From contig CAJUCB010000058.1 of assembly GCA_910584805.1 (NCBI GenBank), positions 1 to 13,221 on the forward strand: a stretch of DNA of 13,221 nt, in the 5' to 3' direction. The position numbers and the translations under genes were made by a program. Origin of the DNA: an uncultured Oscillospiraceae bacterium (GTDB lineage: Bacteria; Bacillota; Clostridia; Oscillospirales; Oscillospiraceae). The notes beneath the pieces were generated by a model. That model was not told the DNA's origin. It saw nothing but the letters and a program-made list of their open reading frames with translations, and made no database searches. Positions 12,955 to 13,221 of the stretch are shown here, one piece after another; positions within the stretch are counted from its first letter, which is position 1; every line of letters begins with the position of its first letter.

Positions 12955-13016
12955 AATCTTAGGGGGCGGAAACGGAACGGAACAAGGACAAAAGCTCTTG
13001 TGGTTTGACGTTTGGC
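12900..13016 (+). promoter_or_regulatory. Candidate antiterminator pairing in the ilv leader
   Basis: GCCAAACGTC (12900-12909) is the exact complement of GACGTTTGGC (13007-13016), which lies in the loop of the terminator. A second, partial helix (CAAAAGC, 12914-12920, with GCTCTTG, 12994-13000) could extend it into the terminator's 5' arm. The first segment begins where the 1:2 hairpin ends, as expected for an alternative fold. Confidence 0.5.
12947..12966 (+). promoter_or_regulatory. Hairpin overlapping the leader peptide stop codon
   Basis: CCCCCTAA and TTAGGGGG form 8 perfect bp with a 4-nt loop. The TAA stop (12952-12954) is in the 5' arm, so a terminating ribosome would melt it. It may time ribosome release relative to polymerase. 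Confidence 0.6.
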
Positions 13017-13040
13017 GCGTGAAAACCACAGGGCTTTTTT
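12991..13040 (+). terminator. Attenuator terminator upstream of ilvB
   Basis: AAAGCTCTTGTGGTTT pairs with AAACCACAGGGCTTT (about 15 bp, one G-U, one bulged T), with a 15-16 nt loop, then TTTTTT (13035-13040). It lies between the leader peptide and the ilvB ribosome binding site, in the same direction as both, so it must be bypassed for ilvB expression. Confidence 0.88.
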
Positions 13041-13113
13041 GTTGCTTCCAACAGTTCCCACCATCCGTGCAGAGAGCCACAGAGCTTTTCCAGAAAGAAG
13101 AGGAGGAAACAGA

Positions 13114-13221
13114 ATGGAAATGACCGGCGCAAAGATCCTGATGGAGTGCCTGCTAGAGCAGGGGGTCGACCTGGTGTTCGGCTACCCCGGCGGCACCATC
13201 CTCAATGTCTACGACGAGCTG
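13114..13221 (+). CDS. ilvB: Acetolactate synthase large subunit, N-terminal 36 residues (partial)
   Basis: The frame runs off the window. The visible part, with MTGAKILMECLLEQGVD followed by LVFGYPGGTILNVYDEL, is the N-terminus of the thiamine-diphosphate-dependent acetolactate (acetohydroxyacid) synthase catalytic subunit. FGYPGG and YDEL are typical of that family rather than of pyruvate oxidase. The enzyme makes acetolactate or acetohydroxybutyrate, the first common step to valine, leucine and isoleucine. The catalytic glutamate lies beyond the edge. AGGAGG (13101-13106) precedes the ATG by 7 nt. Transcription must pass the attenuator terminator. Confidence 0.93.
   Translation, partial: MEMTGAKILMECLLEQGVDLVFGYPGGTILNVYDEL

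Noticed and set aside
12760..13113. T-box riboswitch in the ilvB leader
   Set aside because: No conserved T-box element (AGGGTGGNACCGCG-like) or specifier-loop layout was seen. A translated Ile/Leu/Val-rich frame explains the leader better.
1..13221. CRISPR array, insertion sequence, prophage or conjugation genes
   Set aside because: No regularly spaced direct repeats, transposase, integrase, phage or relaxase motifs were seen on either strand.

Overview
The window looks like chromosome of a GC-rich Bacillota gut anaerobe of class Clostridia, order Oscillospirales. The support is strong AGGAGG-type ribosome binding sites, SLH-domain surface proteins, a YgiQ radical SAM protein, a FabK/nitronate-monooxygenase protein and a long three-domain aminopeptidase P, all typical of that group. 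The genus cannot be fixed from sequence reading alone. No insertion sequence, prophage gene, CRISPR array or integrase was seen. Many promoters are unusually legible, with a -35 box, exactly 17 bp and a -10 box.

Layout from left to right. A tRNA-Ala 5' end (minus) with its promoter is followed by a 51-residue membrane miniprotein (minus). A divergent two-gene operon (plus) encodes a histidine phosphatase-GNAT fusion and a YgiQ-family radical SAM protein that overlap by 4 bp. A short promoter-terminator unit with no gene follows, then a FabK/nitronate monooxygenase family flavoprotein (minus). Divergent from that flavoprotein is a two-gene cassette: a barnase-like ribonuclease with a lipoprotein signal peptide, and its barstar inhibitor 2 bp downstream. 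A GNAT acetyltransferase follows with its own promoter overlapping the barstar stop codon. Next is a secreted protein with a C-type lectin-like domain and SLH repeats. It converges on a secreted proline-rich protein with a possible Cys/His hydrolase domain.

A leftward pair encodes an Xaa-Pro aminopeptidase (M24B) and a membrane-anchored N-acetylmuramoyl-L-alanine amidase. A 409-bp intergenic region with a long perfect hairpin leads to panE (ketopantoate reductase, plus). The window ends in the first 36 codons of ilvB (acetolactate synthase large subunit).

The most interesting region is the ilvB leader (about 12726-13113). It has a consensus promoter, a 48-codon open frame in which 12 of 20 consecutive residues are Ile, Leu or Val, a hairpin across those codons, a 10-nt segment complementary to the terminator loop, and an intrinsic terminator before ilvB. 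This reads as ribosome-mediated attenuation by branched-chain amino acids rather than the T-box control more usual in Bacillota. panE next to ilvB is metabolically coherent: acetolactate synthase starts the valine/2-ketoisovalerate route, and 2-ketoisovalerate feeds pantoate synthesis. The second most interesting item is the surface-tethered barnase/barstar pair. In it, a catalytic/interface Arg of barnase and the matching inhibitor Glu both appear to be changed.
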